Assembly (NCBI RefSeq): GCF_007741535.1
Contig: NZ_CP036525.1
Span: 4,464,001-4,528,000, forward strand
DNA from: Rubripirellula lacrimiformis
Lineage (GTDB): Bacteria; Planctomycetota; Planctomycetia; Pirellulales; Pirellulaceae
Direction of reading: 5' to 3'
DNA: 64,000 nt
Under the pieces are notes generated by a model, which worked only from the letters and a program-made list of their open reading frames with translations, was not told the origin of the DNA and made no database searches. This document shows, piece by piece, positions 56,343 to 64,000 of the stretch; within the stretch, counting starts at the first letter, position 1, and each line of letters opens with the position of its first letter. A program made the position numbers and the translations under genes.

Positions 56343-56912
56343 ATGGCCTGGCGTCCAACACATCTCGTGCAAGCAGGCGAAATTGACAACACGCAACTCG
56401 GTTGGACCATGGGCTGGTTGCAACTCGACGGCATCAACGAACCGCTGCGATTGAAGCTGGCGGGGAACTGCCACCCCGACCTTGCCGGGTGGAAATTCCG
56501 CATCCAACGAATCGCCCCTGATATCGACCAAGACATTGATGGCGAGGATCAGCTCGACTACAGCATCATGGGGCTTGACCAATCTGGACAGGTTGGTGAT
56601 ATCACGGCCGATCAGAGGGTCAAACACTTCGACCTTCCCAACAAAGAGGTGGCTAGGCGTTTGATGTCCGGCGAAAAGCTCCCGTTCACCTGGCGAAATT
56701 GTCTCTATCTAGAGTGGTACAGCAACCACATAGGTCGCGTTGTGATCCAAAGCACCGAACTAGAAGTTGTTCGAATGGGTGAGCGGGCATTTGAACTGAC
56801 CGAAGAACAGTGGGTCGAACAGCATCAACAGAACCGACGGGAAATCGAGTTCTTCATGACGCAACTGGGCGATGCACTGGAAAACGCGGCGCCCGACGAA
56901 GACGACGAGTGA
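56343..56912 (+). CDS. Conserved hypothetical protein
   Basis: 189 residues with no signal peptide. It opens MAWRPTHLVQAGEIDNTQLGWTMGWLQLDGINEPLRLKLAGNCHPDLAGWKFRI and ends in an acidic tail (NAAPDEDDE). Beta-rich pattern for the first 130 residues and a C-terminal helix. No family was recognised. Its spacing suggests cotranscription with the gene upstream. Confidence 0.65.
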   Translation: MAWRPTHLVQAGEIDNTQLGWTMGWLQLDGINEPLRLKLAGNCHPDLAGWKFRIQRIAPDIDQDIDGEDQLDYSIMGLDQSGQVGDITADQRVKHFDLPNKEVARRLMSGEKLPFTWRNCLYLEWYSNHIGRVVIQSTELEVVRMGERAFELTEEQWVEQHQQNRREIEFFMTQLGDALENAAPDEDDE

Positions 56913-56999
56913 AGCCCAATCGCAGGGATGGGTAGCTGACGATACGTCCAATGCCAAAGATCACACGCAACCCAATGTCCACGCCCCGAGCTGCTGAAA

Positions 57000-57401
57000 A
57001 TGTTCGTCCGCTTGTCAATCGTCATTCTCGCACTGATCTTCATCGCGGCCGGAGTGAATCACTTCGTTTCCCCGGATGTCTACTTGAAGATCATGCCAGA
57101 CTATTTACCGTGGCCGTTGGCGTTGGTCTATGTTTCAGGCTTCTTCGAAGTGCTTGGCGGTATCGGACTGGCCGTTTCCAGATTACGACGACTCGCTGGC
57201 TGGGGGCTCATTGCGTTGTTATTGGCTGTGTTTCCAGCCAACGTCGACATGGTTCTGAACGCCGATCGGTTCCCCCAAATTCCCGTCTGGGCACTACTGG
57301 CAAGGTTGCCAATGCAAGGACTGCTGATCGCCTGGGTTTGGTGGACAGCGGTAAAGCAGGTTGCCATTAGCCGTGTGGACGATAGCCCCGGTTCTTCGTA
57401 A
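57000..57401 (+). CDS. DoxX-like membrane protein
   Basis: 133 residues with four hydrophobic segments (about 3-20, 45-62, 68-84, 98-117). GVNHFVSPDVYLKIMPDYLPWPLALVYVSGFFEVLGGIGL is the DoxX pattern. Members of the family are inner-membrane proteins of mostly unknown role, some linked to thiol or quinone redox. The C-terminus (SRVDDSPGSS) is encoded by the start of the 121-bp repeat array, so the gene's end was probably altered by it. Confidence 0.85.
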   Translation: MFVRLSIVILALIFIAAGVNHFVSPDVYLKIMPDYLPWPLALVYVSGFFEVLGGIGLAVSRLRRLAGWGLIALLLAVFPANVDMVLNADRFPQIPVWALLARLPMQGLLIAWVWWTAVKQVAISRVDDSPGSS

Positions 57402-57740
57402 CGCAACTCGCCAAGAGTTTCGGCCCAGGATGTTGTGTCACCGAAAGTCTTGGCGACTTCCGCTACGCTGCGGTTCACATTCGAATGTGAACCGTTTGGG
57501 CGATAGCCCCGGTTCTTCGTAGCGCAACTCGCCAAGAGTTTCGGCCCAGGAGGTCGTGTCACCGAAAGTCTTGGCGACTTCCGCTACGCTGCGGTTCACA
57601 TTCGAATGTGAGCCGTTTGGACGATAGCCCCGGTTCTTCGTAGCGCAACTCGCCAAGAGTTTCGGCCCAGGAGGTCGTGTCACCGAAAGTCTTGGCGACT
57701 TCCGCTACGCTGCGGTTCAACCGGGGCTATCGCCCATCGG
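57381..57740. repeat. 121-bp palindromic tandem repeat, three units
   Basis: Units begin with GATAGCCCCGG at 57381, 57502 and 57623, so the period is 121 bp. Each has a hairpin of about 27-bp arms (CGTAGCGCAACTCGCC... and ...GGCGACTTCCGCTACG), and the spacer between units has the perfect palindrome TTCACATTCGAATGTGAA. The third unit ends AACCGGGGCTATCGCC, the inverse of the unit start, so the array is bounded by an inverted copy. No encoded protein. Confidence 0.92.
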
Positions 57741-57797
57741 CTCATGCGATTGCGTCCAACGTTGTTCGCCACGCGGCTCTGCTGCCTTGTTCCTGCG

Positions 57798-59645
57798 CTA
57801 TCGTTCGTAGAGAACGTCCATCGTCGATTCGCCCAATAGGATGTTCTTCATTGCCTTTTGCAGATTGGCTCGGGTTGCCTTTGGTGGTGAAACCCGGAGT
57901 TCCTCGGAGAGTGCAAACACGGTGATGTGATACTTCTTCAATCCAGGTCCTTTGGAGCACATTGGATCGTAGTTGCTTCGACCTCGGTCGTTGGCCCCGA
58001 CGATGCCCACACCTTGGGCATTTTGCTTCAGCGATGTCACGCCGGCGGGAATGTTGTAGACGACCCAATACGATTTTTCTTGATCCGGAGCCGTGTGCCA
58101 GATGTTCACGGCAAAGGAATTGGTACCAGCCGGAGCCCCCTTCCAGGTGATCGCCGGGGACTGCGCAGCTCCGTCACAGGTGCAGTCAACCGAAAGAAAA
58201 TGTTTCTTGTCCACCGAAGTGCTGGTCACCTGAAAACCGGCAGCGGTGGTACGCGACATCGATGACAGATCGACTGGCGGATCAACCCGTTTGGCCCCAC
58301 CGCGTGGTGGGCGATTGTCGTCGCTATCACGTGGCGGTCCAGGTGGAGGTGGTGGAGGACCACCATCACTCGGGCGATCGTCACCTGGGATCGGTGGTGC
58401 ATTCCGCCTTTGATCGCGCCGCGAATACGTCTGCGACGTCTTTCGCCCTGTCGTATCGACGAACTCAAAGTCCGCCGAACCGTCGTCGGCAAGCGTATAC
58501 GAAACGGTTCCCTGTTGACCCCGGACATCGTAAACGAGACGGTAGCTGCCCGGATTTGGCTGAGTGAATTCCGTGATCGTCGCATCACGCAAGGGACGCA
58601 GATCCGGTCGGATCGGCTCAGCTCGCGGTTGCGGGTCGACCTGTCCACCACGCTCGACCACCTCGCCATAGAATCCGCCATTCAAGTAGGGATATTCTTT
58701 GGTTGCGTGATAGTGGTACTTTCCGTCCGCGTCTTGATGGCCTCCCAACGAATCGAGCGGTGCAAAGTCGCCGGCCTGTTCGTCTTGATATCCAAAAATG
58801 GGATATCCGTCCAAGGCGTAGGCAATCGGCTGATCTTCGCCCGTTGTCTTCTGCAGATGCACAGGAGCGATATGGTAGTGATAGTCGTCGGCTCGCCCGC
58901 AGTGGCCACCGAACTGATCCAGTTCACCAAACAACAGTGCGTCATCGCCACGATTGTTTAGCGGGTTGAAGATCGGGACACCGTTGACCGCCAATGCAAT
59001 CGCGCCACGCAAGAAGTTGTTCTTCGTTGACATTGGCTGCTTGGCAGGAACCGGATGCAAGGGGATACGCCATGCGTTGTGGCCAAAGTACTTCTGAGGA
59101 ATCGGAACCTGTTGTTGCCAAGAACGAATTCCGATCATCATTGGATGGTCCGGCATCCCATTGGATCCGACGTAAAAGTACTTGTCGTCCCAACGAAGCT
59201 TCAACACGCTCGCAAACGGCTGGAAGTGTTTGTTGATCAAGGGCGCGGCCTTGGGATTTTGCTTTGCCTGAATGCCATCACTGCTGGGTGAATTTTGGAA
59301 CACAAGCTGCAACGGTCGCGATTGGTTGAGCGTTTCGATCGCCTCCAGTCGGCTGCCAATCCAGTGGCGGTCGGATGCGACTAGCCGATTGATCTTTAGC
59401 GTGACCAGACGGTTGTCATCGAGACGAATCTGAACGTCCCCGCCAGACGCGGTGACGAAGGCACCATGCAAGTGGGCACCTTCTTCATCGAGGGTCCACG
59501 TCCGCAATCCTTTGGGCTCGGCCGAATCGCCATGATCGTGGCCATCGTGAGCGAACACGAAGTGAGATCCCCCCAAAGTCAATGCAATCGCAAATACCGA
59601 ACTTAGAAATCGATGGGTAAGCCCACGCACGATTCTTGGTGTCAT
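57798..59645 (-). CDS. Secreted YHYH and PEBP (YbhB/YbcL)-domain protein
   Basis: 615 residues. A signal peptide precedes a HDGHDHGD stretch. An SHD1-like segment (RTWTLDEEGAHLHGAF, VQIRLDDNRLVTLKINRLVASDRHWI) is followed by the YHYH domain at about 140-330 (NNRGDDALLFGELDQFGGHCGRADDYHYHIAP, IAYALDGYPIFGYQ, DADGKYHYHATKEYPYLNGGFYG). A Pro-rich linker leads to a PEBP-like domain at about 455-615 (TCDGAAQSPAITWKGAPAGTNSFAVNIWHT). No catalytic role is known for YHYH. Its start overlaps the preceding gene stop by 4 bp. Confidence 0.85.
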   Translation of the reverse strand: MTPRIVRGLTHRFLSSVFAIALTLGGSHFVFAHDGHDHGDSAEPKGLRTWTLDEEGAHLHGAFVTASGGDVQIRLDDNRLVTLKINRLVASDRHWIGSRLEAIETLNQSRPLQLVFQNSPSSDGIQAKQNPKAAPLINKHFQPFASVLKLRWDDKYFYVGSNGMPDHPMMIGIRSWQQQVPIPQKYFGHNAWRIPLHPVPAKQPMSTKNNFLRGAIALAVNGVPIFNPLNNRGDDALLFGELDQFGGHCGRADDYHYHIAPVHLQKTTGEDQPIAYALDGYPIFGYQDEQAGDFAPLDSLGGHQDADGKYHYHATKEYPYLNGGFYGEVVERGGQVDPQPRAEPIRPDLRPLRDATITEFTQPNPGSYRLVYDVRGQQGTVSYTLADDGSADFEFVDTTGRKTSQTYSRRDQRRNAPPIPGDDRPSDGGPPPPPPGPPRDSDDNRPPRGGAKRVDPPVDLSSMSRTTAAGFQVTSTSVDKKHFLSVDCTCDGAAQSPAITWKGAPAGTNSFAVNIWHTAPDQEKSYWVVYNIPAGVTSLKQNAQGVGIVGANDRGRSNYDPMCSKGPGLKKYHITVFALSEELRVSPPKATRANLQKAMKNILLGESTMDVLYER

Positions 59646-60376
59646 CGCTTTGGCCTTCTGGGTGGGGAGTCGGGAACAATGTTGTTTAAGTTTGTGAAAT
59701 CGGGTCGCGGCACTCCATCAGGCGATTCGACGACACGATGCCGAAAGATCACCGTATTGTCGAGTTCGATGTCGTCGGTCCAGATGAATTTCGCGCCACT
59801 GAAATCGTGTTCGAAGAACGGTTCCTTGGGGCCAACCTGCTGTTGCGAATACTCCTTGGCGTATCCCCAGGAACTGTCATCGAAGTCCGTCTGGTACCAG
59901 TCCGCTGGGATCGGCAGATTTTCCACCCTGGGATTCTTGGTGTCATGGTTGATTGGACCATGAGAGAACGACTTGGCTTTCCAGGATGCATTGGTCACCG
60001 TGCCGTCGCCAAACTTCAGAATGAAGCCCGCATCACCGATATTGGTATTGGCGTACTCCATGCCGGTTTCCGCATCGGCATTGTCTTTCGCCATCACCGC
60101 GATCGTCATCGGATACGCTGGCAAAATATCGACGCTGACAACGTTGTGCGGCATAAACTTGATCGAGTCGACCGCGACATGCTCGCCGTTGATGTACAAG
60201 GTAAACCAATTGTCGGCGTACACATTCGCTTTCACGGTGTCGCTGATCCTAGGCTTGCCAACACGGTTCGCACGGGATGGTGGATTGGCAGGTGGTTGGG
60301 CCCACACTTGAAATGCCAAATGCGTTGTGGCAAAACAGGCTGCGATACCGATCGCAGTCCAAACAAAGCGTTTCAT
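59642..60376 (-). CDS. Secreted protein of unknown function linked to YHYH gene
   Basis: 244 residues with a signal peptide (hydrophobic about 5-26, AFQVWAQPP). Mature part has strands such as VKANVYADNWFTLYINGEHVAVDSIKFMPHNVVSVDILPAYPMTIAVMAKDNADAETGMEYAN, typical of a jelly-roll, then ADWYQTDFDDSSWGYAKEYS, as in galactose-binding-like domains. Overlap with the YHYH gene implies joint action. Binding ligand unknown. Confidence 0.7.
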   Translation of the reverse strand: MKRFVWTAIGIAACFATTHLAFQVWAQPPANPPSRANRVGKPRISDTVKANVYADNWFTLYINGEHVAVDSIKFMPHNVVSVDILPAYPMTIAVMAKDNADAETGMEYANTNIGDAGFILKFGDGTVTNASWKAKSFSHGPINHDTKNPRVENLPIPADWYQTDFDDSSWGYAKEYSQQQVGPKEPFFEHDFSGAKFIWTDDIELDNTVIFRHRVVESPDGVPRPDFTNLNNIVPDSPPRRPKR

Positions 60377-60382
60377 ATCTGT

Positions 60383-61363
60383 CTACTCGATTTCCACGGC
60401 CCGCTGAGGCTCGTGATGGGAGGAATGGTCGAAATGATCATCAGGCAGTACTCGGTCTTCGATAGCGGTCATCGTCAAGGTGATCTGGTGAGGGCCGTAC
60501 GCCATTTGATGAAACCGCATCTCGCTGATCCTGCCCGTTGATTCGTCGTAACGGATTTCCACTCGATCCGCCCCGCGGAAGCCGCGTTTCTTGATGGCAA
60601 TCATCGTACGATCACCTTCACTGCCCCGCGTGGCAGCCTCCTTAGGCATCAGTTCCAAGTGGTAACCCGTGCGAAGCGATTCCAATCCATCGTGAAGATG
60701 ATGGATTGGCAGCCCGTCTTCATGGCCCGGGAGATCTCGCGTGAATCGGGTCAAGTCATCGCTGAAACGGACCGGTCCATCGGGGCGTACGGCCCAGCTT
60801 GTCGATGCGTTCCTGCCCGTCACAAATACATCTCCTTGCGCTGTCTTCCGCGATAGAACGAACTGGTTCGATCCGCGAACATCCAGCACCGCGCCATCCA
60901 GAGAAGGCTTCGGAGGACGTCGACGCTCCGGTGAGTTGGGGTCTTGGTGTTTCGGTGAGAGAGCCGATTCCAAAACGGTGATCAGGAACGTTCGATCCAT
61001 GGGCAGATCAGTTGCCTCGATGATTCGGTTCAACTGAATCATCGCGGCCGAAGCCGAAGGAGCGTCCACGGTTTGCCACAACAACGAGACGGCCAGCAGC
61101 AAAACACAGGCGGTCGAAGCCAACGCGAACGATCGGCGTCCCCACCCGGTGGATCGTGATTCGTCGGGCAACATTACGTACGCCGCGTCACTTTCGGAAG
61201 CCACCAATTCGCTGCGCATGCGATCGTGCAACATCATGTAGGACGCAAATTGACGTGCGTGCCCGGGGTCCGACTTGATCCACTGATTCAACCGACCTTG
61301 TTGCTCCGCTGAAAGCGAATCGTCCAGGTAGCCATGAATCAGTTTCTGATAGTCAACGCTCAT
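60383..61363 (-). CDS. Membrane anti-sigma-like protein
   Basis: 326 residues from the ATG at 61363, which overlaps the sigma-factor stop by 4 bp; the frame runs to 61549 but that part is antisense-like within the sigma gene. A short cytoplasmic region (SVDYQKLIHGYLDDSLSAEQQGRLNQWIKSDPGHARQFASYMMLHDRMRSEL) precedes one membrane helix (ALASTACVLLLAVSLLWQ). The periplasmic part is about 230 residues (SADDLTRF-type, RGADRVEIRYDESTGRISEMRFHQ). Layout matches anti-sigma factors of ECF pairs. Confidence 0.8.
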   Translation of the reverse strand: MSVDYQKLIHGYLDDSLSAEQQGRLNQWIKSDPGHARQFASYMMLHDRMRSELVASESDAAYVMLPDESRSTGWGRRSFALASTACVLLLAVSLLWQTVDAPSASAAMIQLNRIIEATDLPMDRTFLITVLESALSPKHQDPNSPERRRPPKPSLDGAVLDVRGSNQFVLSRKTAQGDVFVTGRNASTSWAVRPDGPVRFSDDLTRFTRDLPGHEDGLPIHHLHDGLESLRTGYHLELMPKEAATRGSEGDRTMIAIKKRGFRGADRVEIRYDESTGRISEMRFHQMAYGPHQITLTMTAIEDRVLPDDHFDHSSHHEPQRAVEIE

Positions 61364-61911
61364 TGAACATTCGCCTCCAACGCCTTGCGGTCGATGCACT
61401 CTCGAAGATGATCCCGAACTCGCTGCAACGCCTTTGCGACTGAATTTGCCGTCATGTCCGTTTGGGATGCGATCGCGGCCGGCTTCAGGTCTTCTCGGTA
61501 ACGTAGGCCAATCAGTTTTTTGGCTCGACCTTCCAAAGAACCAAGGCAATCCTGCAAATAGTCCAGTGCTGCCGAACGATCCTGTGCTTCGGCGTGGAAT
61601 GCGACGGCGAGGCAGGCGACCGCGTCGTCATCGAATACCAACGGATCTCGGCCGCGCCGCCGCAGATACAACCCTACCTGCCGGCGTGCGATTCCGATCG
61701 CCCAAGGGATGAATGGCGAACCGGGATCGTAAGCATGAAAAGATTCGATCACCGCAACGGCAACGTTCTGCAGCACGTCATCACGATCACGAAAGTCACG
61801 GACCACCGAGGCAATGAATGCCGAGACCGCAGGCTGTGCCAAAGTCCATTGTCGGGTCGCCTGTCGAGTTAGTTCGTCCACCGATTGCTCCACAAAAACC
61901 AATTGCCTCAC
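61360..61911 (-). CDS. ECF RNA polymerase sigma factor
   Basis: 183 residues with a GTG start at 61911; no ATG lies near. Sigma-2 (FIASVVRDFRDRDDVLQNVAVAVIESFHAYDPGSPFIPWAIGIARRQVGLYLRRR) and sigma-4 (LQDCLGSLEGRAKKLIGLRYREDLKPAAIASQTDMTANSVAKALQRVRDHLREC) are both clear. It heads a four-gene operon with the anti-sigma-like gene, the jelly-roll protein and the YHYH/PEBP protein. Confidence 0.9.
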   Translation of the reverse strand: MRQLVFVEQSVDELTRQATRQWTLAQPAVSAFIASVVRDFRDRDDVLQNVAVAVIESFHAYDPGSPFIPWAIGIARRQVGLYLRRRGRDPLVFDDDAVACLAVAFHAEAQDRSAALDYLQDCLGSLEGRAKKLIGLRYREDLKPAAIASQTDMTANSVAKALQRVRDHLRECIDRKALEANVQ

Positions 61912-63027
61912 TAGTTACTTATCCGCGGCCCCCATTTCGTGACCAACTGTTTTGGTTTTTTTCCGAATTTGGCCGCTCAATGCCATCATGACAGTAGGAA
62001 AGGAGCCCGCAAAGCGCTCCCCCACCGCTCGTCGCTCCATACTCTCCTCTCCCCCGACTCCCCCGCGGCACGTTTCTTCTGGCCCCCCTCTCCCCTGACT
62101 CACCCCGACCCTCGTCTATTCTCGCCCCCCCTCCTCTCACCCAAATCCTAGGCAAGCTTCACTTGCCTAGGATCCGGGCGAGAGGGGAGGCAACGAACGA
62201 GTAAGCAACCCGGTGCTTTGGATCTGGCGGAGAGGGCCGGCAACAGGAGCAAACAGGCAAGCAAACCAGTGCGCTGGGCCTGCTGCCTGCTGCCTGCGTG
62301 CTTCGAGACGAGAATCCCGGACGTGACTACAGCTACCGCGGGCACATCACTCGGAGTGCTCCCTCGTTTGCAAGACTTCTGATCGGCCTTCGACCACGGC
62401 GATCGAATGAAGATCACGCCTGTATGAGTTTCGGATGATCAACCAGGTGGTTTGCGATAGTCAATGGGTTCACCGAACTCCGCCACTTGCGAATCCGGCC
62501 GGCTTCCGAACGACTGCATCAAGCATCCATAAATTCTTTCCAAACACGATTTCGACGATTCATCAGCATGCAAGCTGCTGCCCGCTAACCGATGCAGTAT
62601 GCCGTTTGGGACGCGTCGATGTCTGTGTAATTTGGCGGACAAGAATGGTTTAGCCAACCGCACGAACCATGCATCCTCGCTGATTTCAGATCACTCGTGT
62701 TCGTCTGCCAGGACTAGCAGGCGGCAAAGATTGTTTCCAACGCATCAAAGTTCGGTACATCAATTGCGTTGCGTTGTTGCAGAATCAAAACGCTGCAGCA
62801 TCCCTTGACGCCTCGCGACACTGCTTCGCATTTCGCAACGCCTGTCTTCGGTTTCAATCGAACGCGGCGACCACACAGTGGCCGCAATCTTTCGGCGAAA
62901 TGATTCGAGCAACGCGTCTGAATGTGGATATTGAATGGGGGCGACCAAGATATTCACCGCCAACACTTGTCGCCCACCTAACGTTCGATTGTCGAACAAA
63001 AACCCTCTCTCCTTTCTGGAAATCGAA
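61912..63027. other. Long divergent intergenic region
   Basis: 1.1 kb between the sigma gene and the fasciclin gene. It holds a C/T-rich tract at about 62040-62140, a long inverted repeat at 62133-62185, and a GCCTGCTGCCTGC run at about 62279-62298. Short open frames lack signal peptides or domains. Confidence 0.45.
62133..62185. repeat. 24-bp inverted repeat with 5-nt loop
   Basis: Left arm 62133-62156 and right arm 62162-62185 pair at 21 of 24 positions, with the inner 12 bp ATCCTAGGCAAG perfect, loop CTTCA. It is between divergent genes, so it is not their terminator. Confidence 0.8.
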
Positions 63028-63525
63028 ATGTACCGTTTCACACTGCTCTCTTGTGTCGCTGCTATCGCTCTTATCGCCATGCCGAATGCAAAGGCCGACC
63101 ATCACAACGAGAAAACGAAAGACATCGTTGATACCGCTGTTGCGGCAAAGTTCAACACTTTGGTTGCCGCAGTGAAGGCCGGAGGCTTGGTTGAGACATT
63201 GAAGGGCGATGGTCCCTTCACCGTTTTCGCACCCACCGACGAAGCTTTCGCGGAACTCCCCGAAGGCGCGCTTGCCGACTTGCTGAAGCCAGAAAACAAG
63301 TCGAAGCTGCAAGCGATCTTGAAGTACCATGTTGTTCCCGGCAAAGTGACCGCCAAGCAAGTCACTTCGCTGAACGACGCGACTACCGTTGAAGGCAGCA
63401 AGGTCAAGATCGAAGTGAAGGGTGACAAAGTGATGATCAATAATGCCACCGTCAAAAAGGCGGATGTCATGTGCAGCAATGGTGTCATCCACGTCATCGA
63501 CAAGGTTTTGATCCCTAGCAGCTAA
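63028..63525 (+). CDS. Secreted fasciclin-domain protein
   Basis: 165 residues from the ATG at 63028; the frame extends to 62935 without coding character. Signal peptide [23 protein letters not shown], then one FAS1 domain: [67 protein letters not shown], and [18 protein letters not shown]1 proteins mediate adhesion. It is followed by two hairpins, the second a good terminator. Confidence 0.93.
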   Translation: MYRFTLLSCVAAIALIAMPNAKADHHNEKTKDIVDTAVAAKFNTLVAAVKAGGLVETLKGDGPFTVFAPTDEAFAELPEGALADLLKPENKSKLQAILKYHVVPGKVTAKQVTSLNDATTVEGSKVKIEVKGDKVMINNATVKKADVMCSNGVIHVIDKVLIPSS

Positions 63526-63531
63526 TCGACC

Positions 63532-63550
63532 AAAATGCGAAACGCATTTT
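63532..63550 (+). other. Small hairpin after fasciclin gene
   Basis: AAAATGCG AAA CGCATTTT, a perfect 8-bp stem with 3-nt loop, directly after the stop codon. Confidence 0.6.
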
Positions 63551-63572
63551 CGAAACAGAAGATCAATCAGGC

Positions 63573-63603
63573 GGCCGATCTGAGAAATCAGGTCGGCCTT
63601 TTT
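63573..63603 (+). terminator. Rho-independent terminator
   Basis: An 11-bp stem (GGCCGATCTGA with TCAGGTCGGCC, one G-U pair), a GAAA loop, then TTTTT. It should end transcription of the fasciclin gene. Confidence 0.88.
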
Positions 63604-63671
63604 CGTAGAATCACCCGCAGTCTTGGGTCACGGGTGAACCTGACAGCAGTATTCAACCAACGGAAATAGAG

Positions 63672-63956
63672 ATGCCAAAAGCAATTTGGAACGGGACAAT
63701 CATCGCCGAAAGTGATGACACAGTCGTGGTCGAGAACAACCATTACTTTCCACCGAAATCCGTTCGACGCGAGTTTGTCCAGCACAGCGATTATGAAACG
63801 GTATGCGGATGGAAAGGGACTGCCAGCTACCTAGACGTTGTTGTGGACGGAGAGACGAACCGGCAAGCGGCCTGGTACTACGCGTCCCCAAAGCAGGCCG
63901 CCAGCAACATCTGCGATCACGTGGCTTTCTGGAAGGGAGTTGTGGTTGAATCGTGA
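63672..63956 (+). CDS. DUF427 protein
   Basis: 94 residues. MPKAIWNGTIIAESDDTVVVENNHYFPPKSVRREFVQHSDYETVCGWKGTASYLDVVVDGE, then NRQAAWYYASPKQAASNICDHVAFWKGVVVE, the full DUF427 pattern with the conserved CGWKG and Y.P...A..I..HVAFW segments. Small cytoplasmic proteins of unknown role. It stands alone at the right edge. Confidence 0.93.
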   Translation: MPKAIWNGTIIAESDDTVVVENNHYFPPKSVRREFVQHSDYETVCGWKGTASYLDVVVDGETNRQAAWYYASPKQAASNICDHVAFWKGVVVES

Positions 63957-64000
63957 TCGCGAACTGCAACCGTCGAATCAGTGGATCGATGAGAGGTGAT

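Noticed and set aside
57381-57740. CRISPR array
   Set aside because: Units are 121 bp, almost identical throughout, with no unique spacers and no cas genes.
61364-61549. Longer start for the anti-sigma-like gene
   Set aside because: It would run far into the sigma gene; the ATG in the 4-bp overlap is the usual arrangement.
62133-62185. Terminator of a neighbouring gene
   Set aside because: Both flanking genes point away from it and there is no T tract.

Overview
The window reads as chromosomal DNA of a planctomycete, most likely a Rhodopirellula-like member of the Pirellulaceae. This is inferred from gene families typical of that group: secreted DUF1501, DUF1800, DUF1552 and DUF1587/1588/1592 proteins, a type I sulfatase, ECF sigma factors overlapped by membrane FecR/anti-sigma-like genes, M56 (BlaR1-like) membrane peptidases with very large C-terminal extensions, a YHYH protein, and many small secreted Cys- or His-rich proteins. 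No rRNA, tRNA, transposase or CRISPR array was recognised.

Region 1 (1-30 kb) is dominated by metal and metalloid handling. From the left edge it holds a Cus-type Cu/Ag RND exporter (cusA, cut by the window edge, and cusB) preceded by a secreted Cys-rich protein; then a glycosyltransferase, a DUF547 protein and a lipoprotein thioredoxin; then an ArsM-like methyltransferase with an ArsS-like radical SAM protein (arsenosugar-type pair). Next come a secreted protein with three YHS-like repeats, a eukaryote-like UMP/CMP kinase with an N-terminal extension, a Gfo/Idh/MocA oxidoreductase, a CsaA-like protein and a DUF1569-OsmC pair. The region ends with a ZntA-type P-ATPase beside two Gly/His-rich secreted proteins and a seven-gene minus-strand cluster (Cys-rich protein, HMA-domain protein, FtsX permease, OB-fold-like lipoprotein, HlyD adaptor, ABC ATPase, second FtsX permease) that looks like a MacAB-related metal exporter.

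Region 2 (29-43.3 kb) holds two BlaI/M56 regulatory modules in tandem on the minus strand. One is blaI - M56 peptidase with a long helical-repeat tail - serine beta-lactamase-family hydrolase. The other is blaI - M56 peptidase with about 1400 residues of CarboxypepD_reg-like repeats - DUF1800 - DUF1501, with 4-bp overlaps at the first two junctions. Each blaI is preceded by a pair of dyad operators next to a TTGAC -35-like box; the two operator sequences differ.

Region 3 (43.3-44.9 kb) looks like a zone of gene decay (a CarboxypepD_reg fragment and a frameshifted redoxin gene). Region 4 (44.9-52.9 kb) is a sigma factor - FecR/DNRLRE - DUF1592 - DUF1552 - sulfatase cluster, probably for uptake or degradation of a polysaccharide. 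Region 5 (53-64 kb) holds a response regulator with an unrecognised output domain, two conserved hypotheticals, a DoxX protein, a 121-bp x 3 palindromic tandem repeat, a second ECF sigma/anti-sigma operon ending in a YHYH/PEBP secreted protein, a fasciclin protein and a DUF427 protein.

Two dispersed sequence families cross gene boundaries: a hairpin element present as a tandem array (57.4 kb), as a diverged copy (13.2 kb) and inside the DUF1800 coding sequence (37.1 kb); and CCCTG pentamer runs found both between genes and inside cusA and the P-ATPase gene, where they encode a GQGR peptide. Functions are read from motifs and family memory only; no searches were run.
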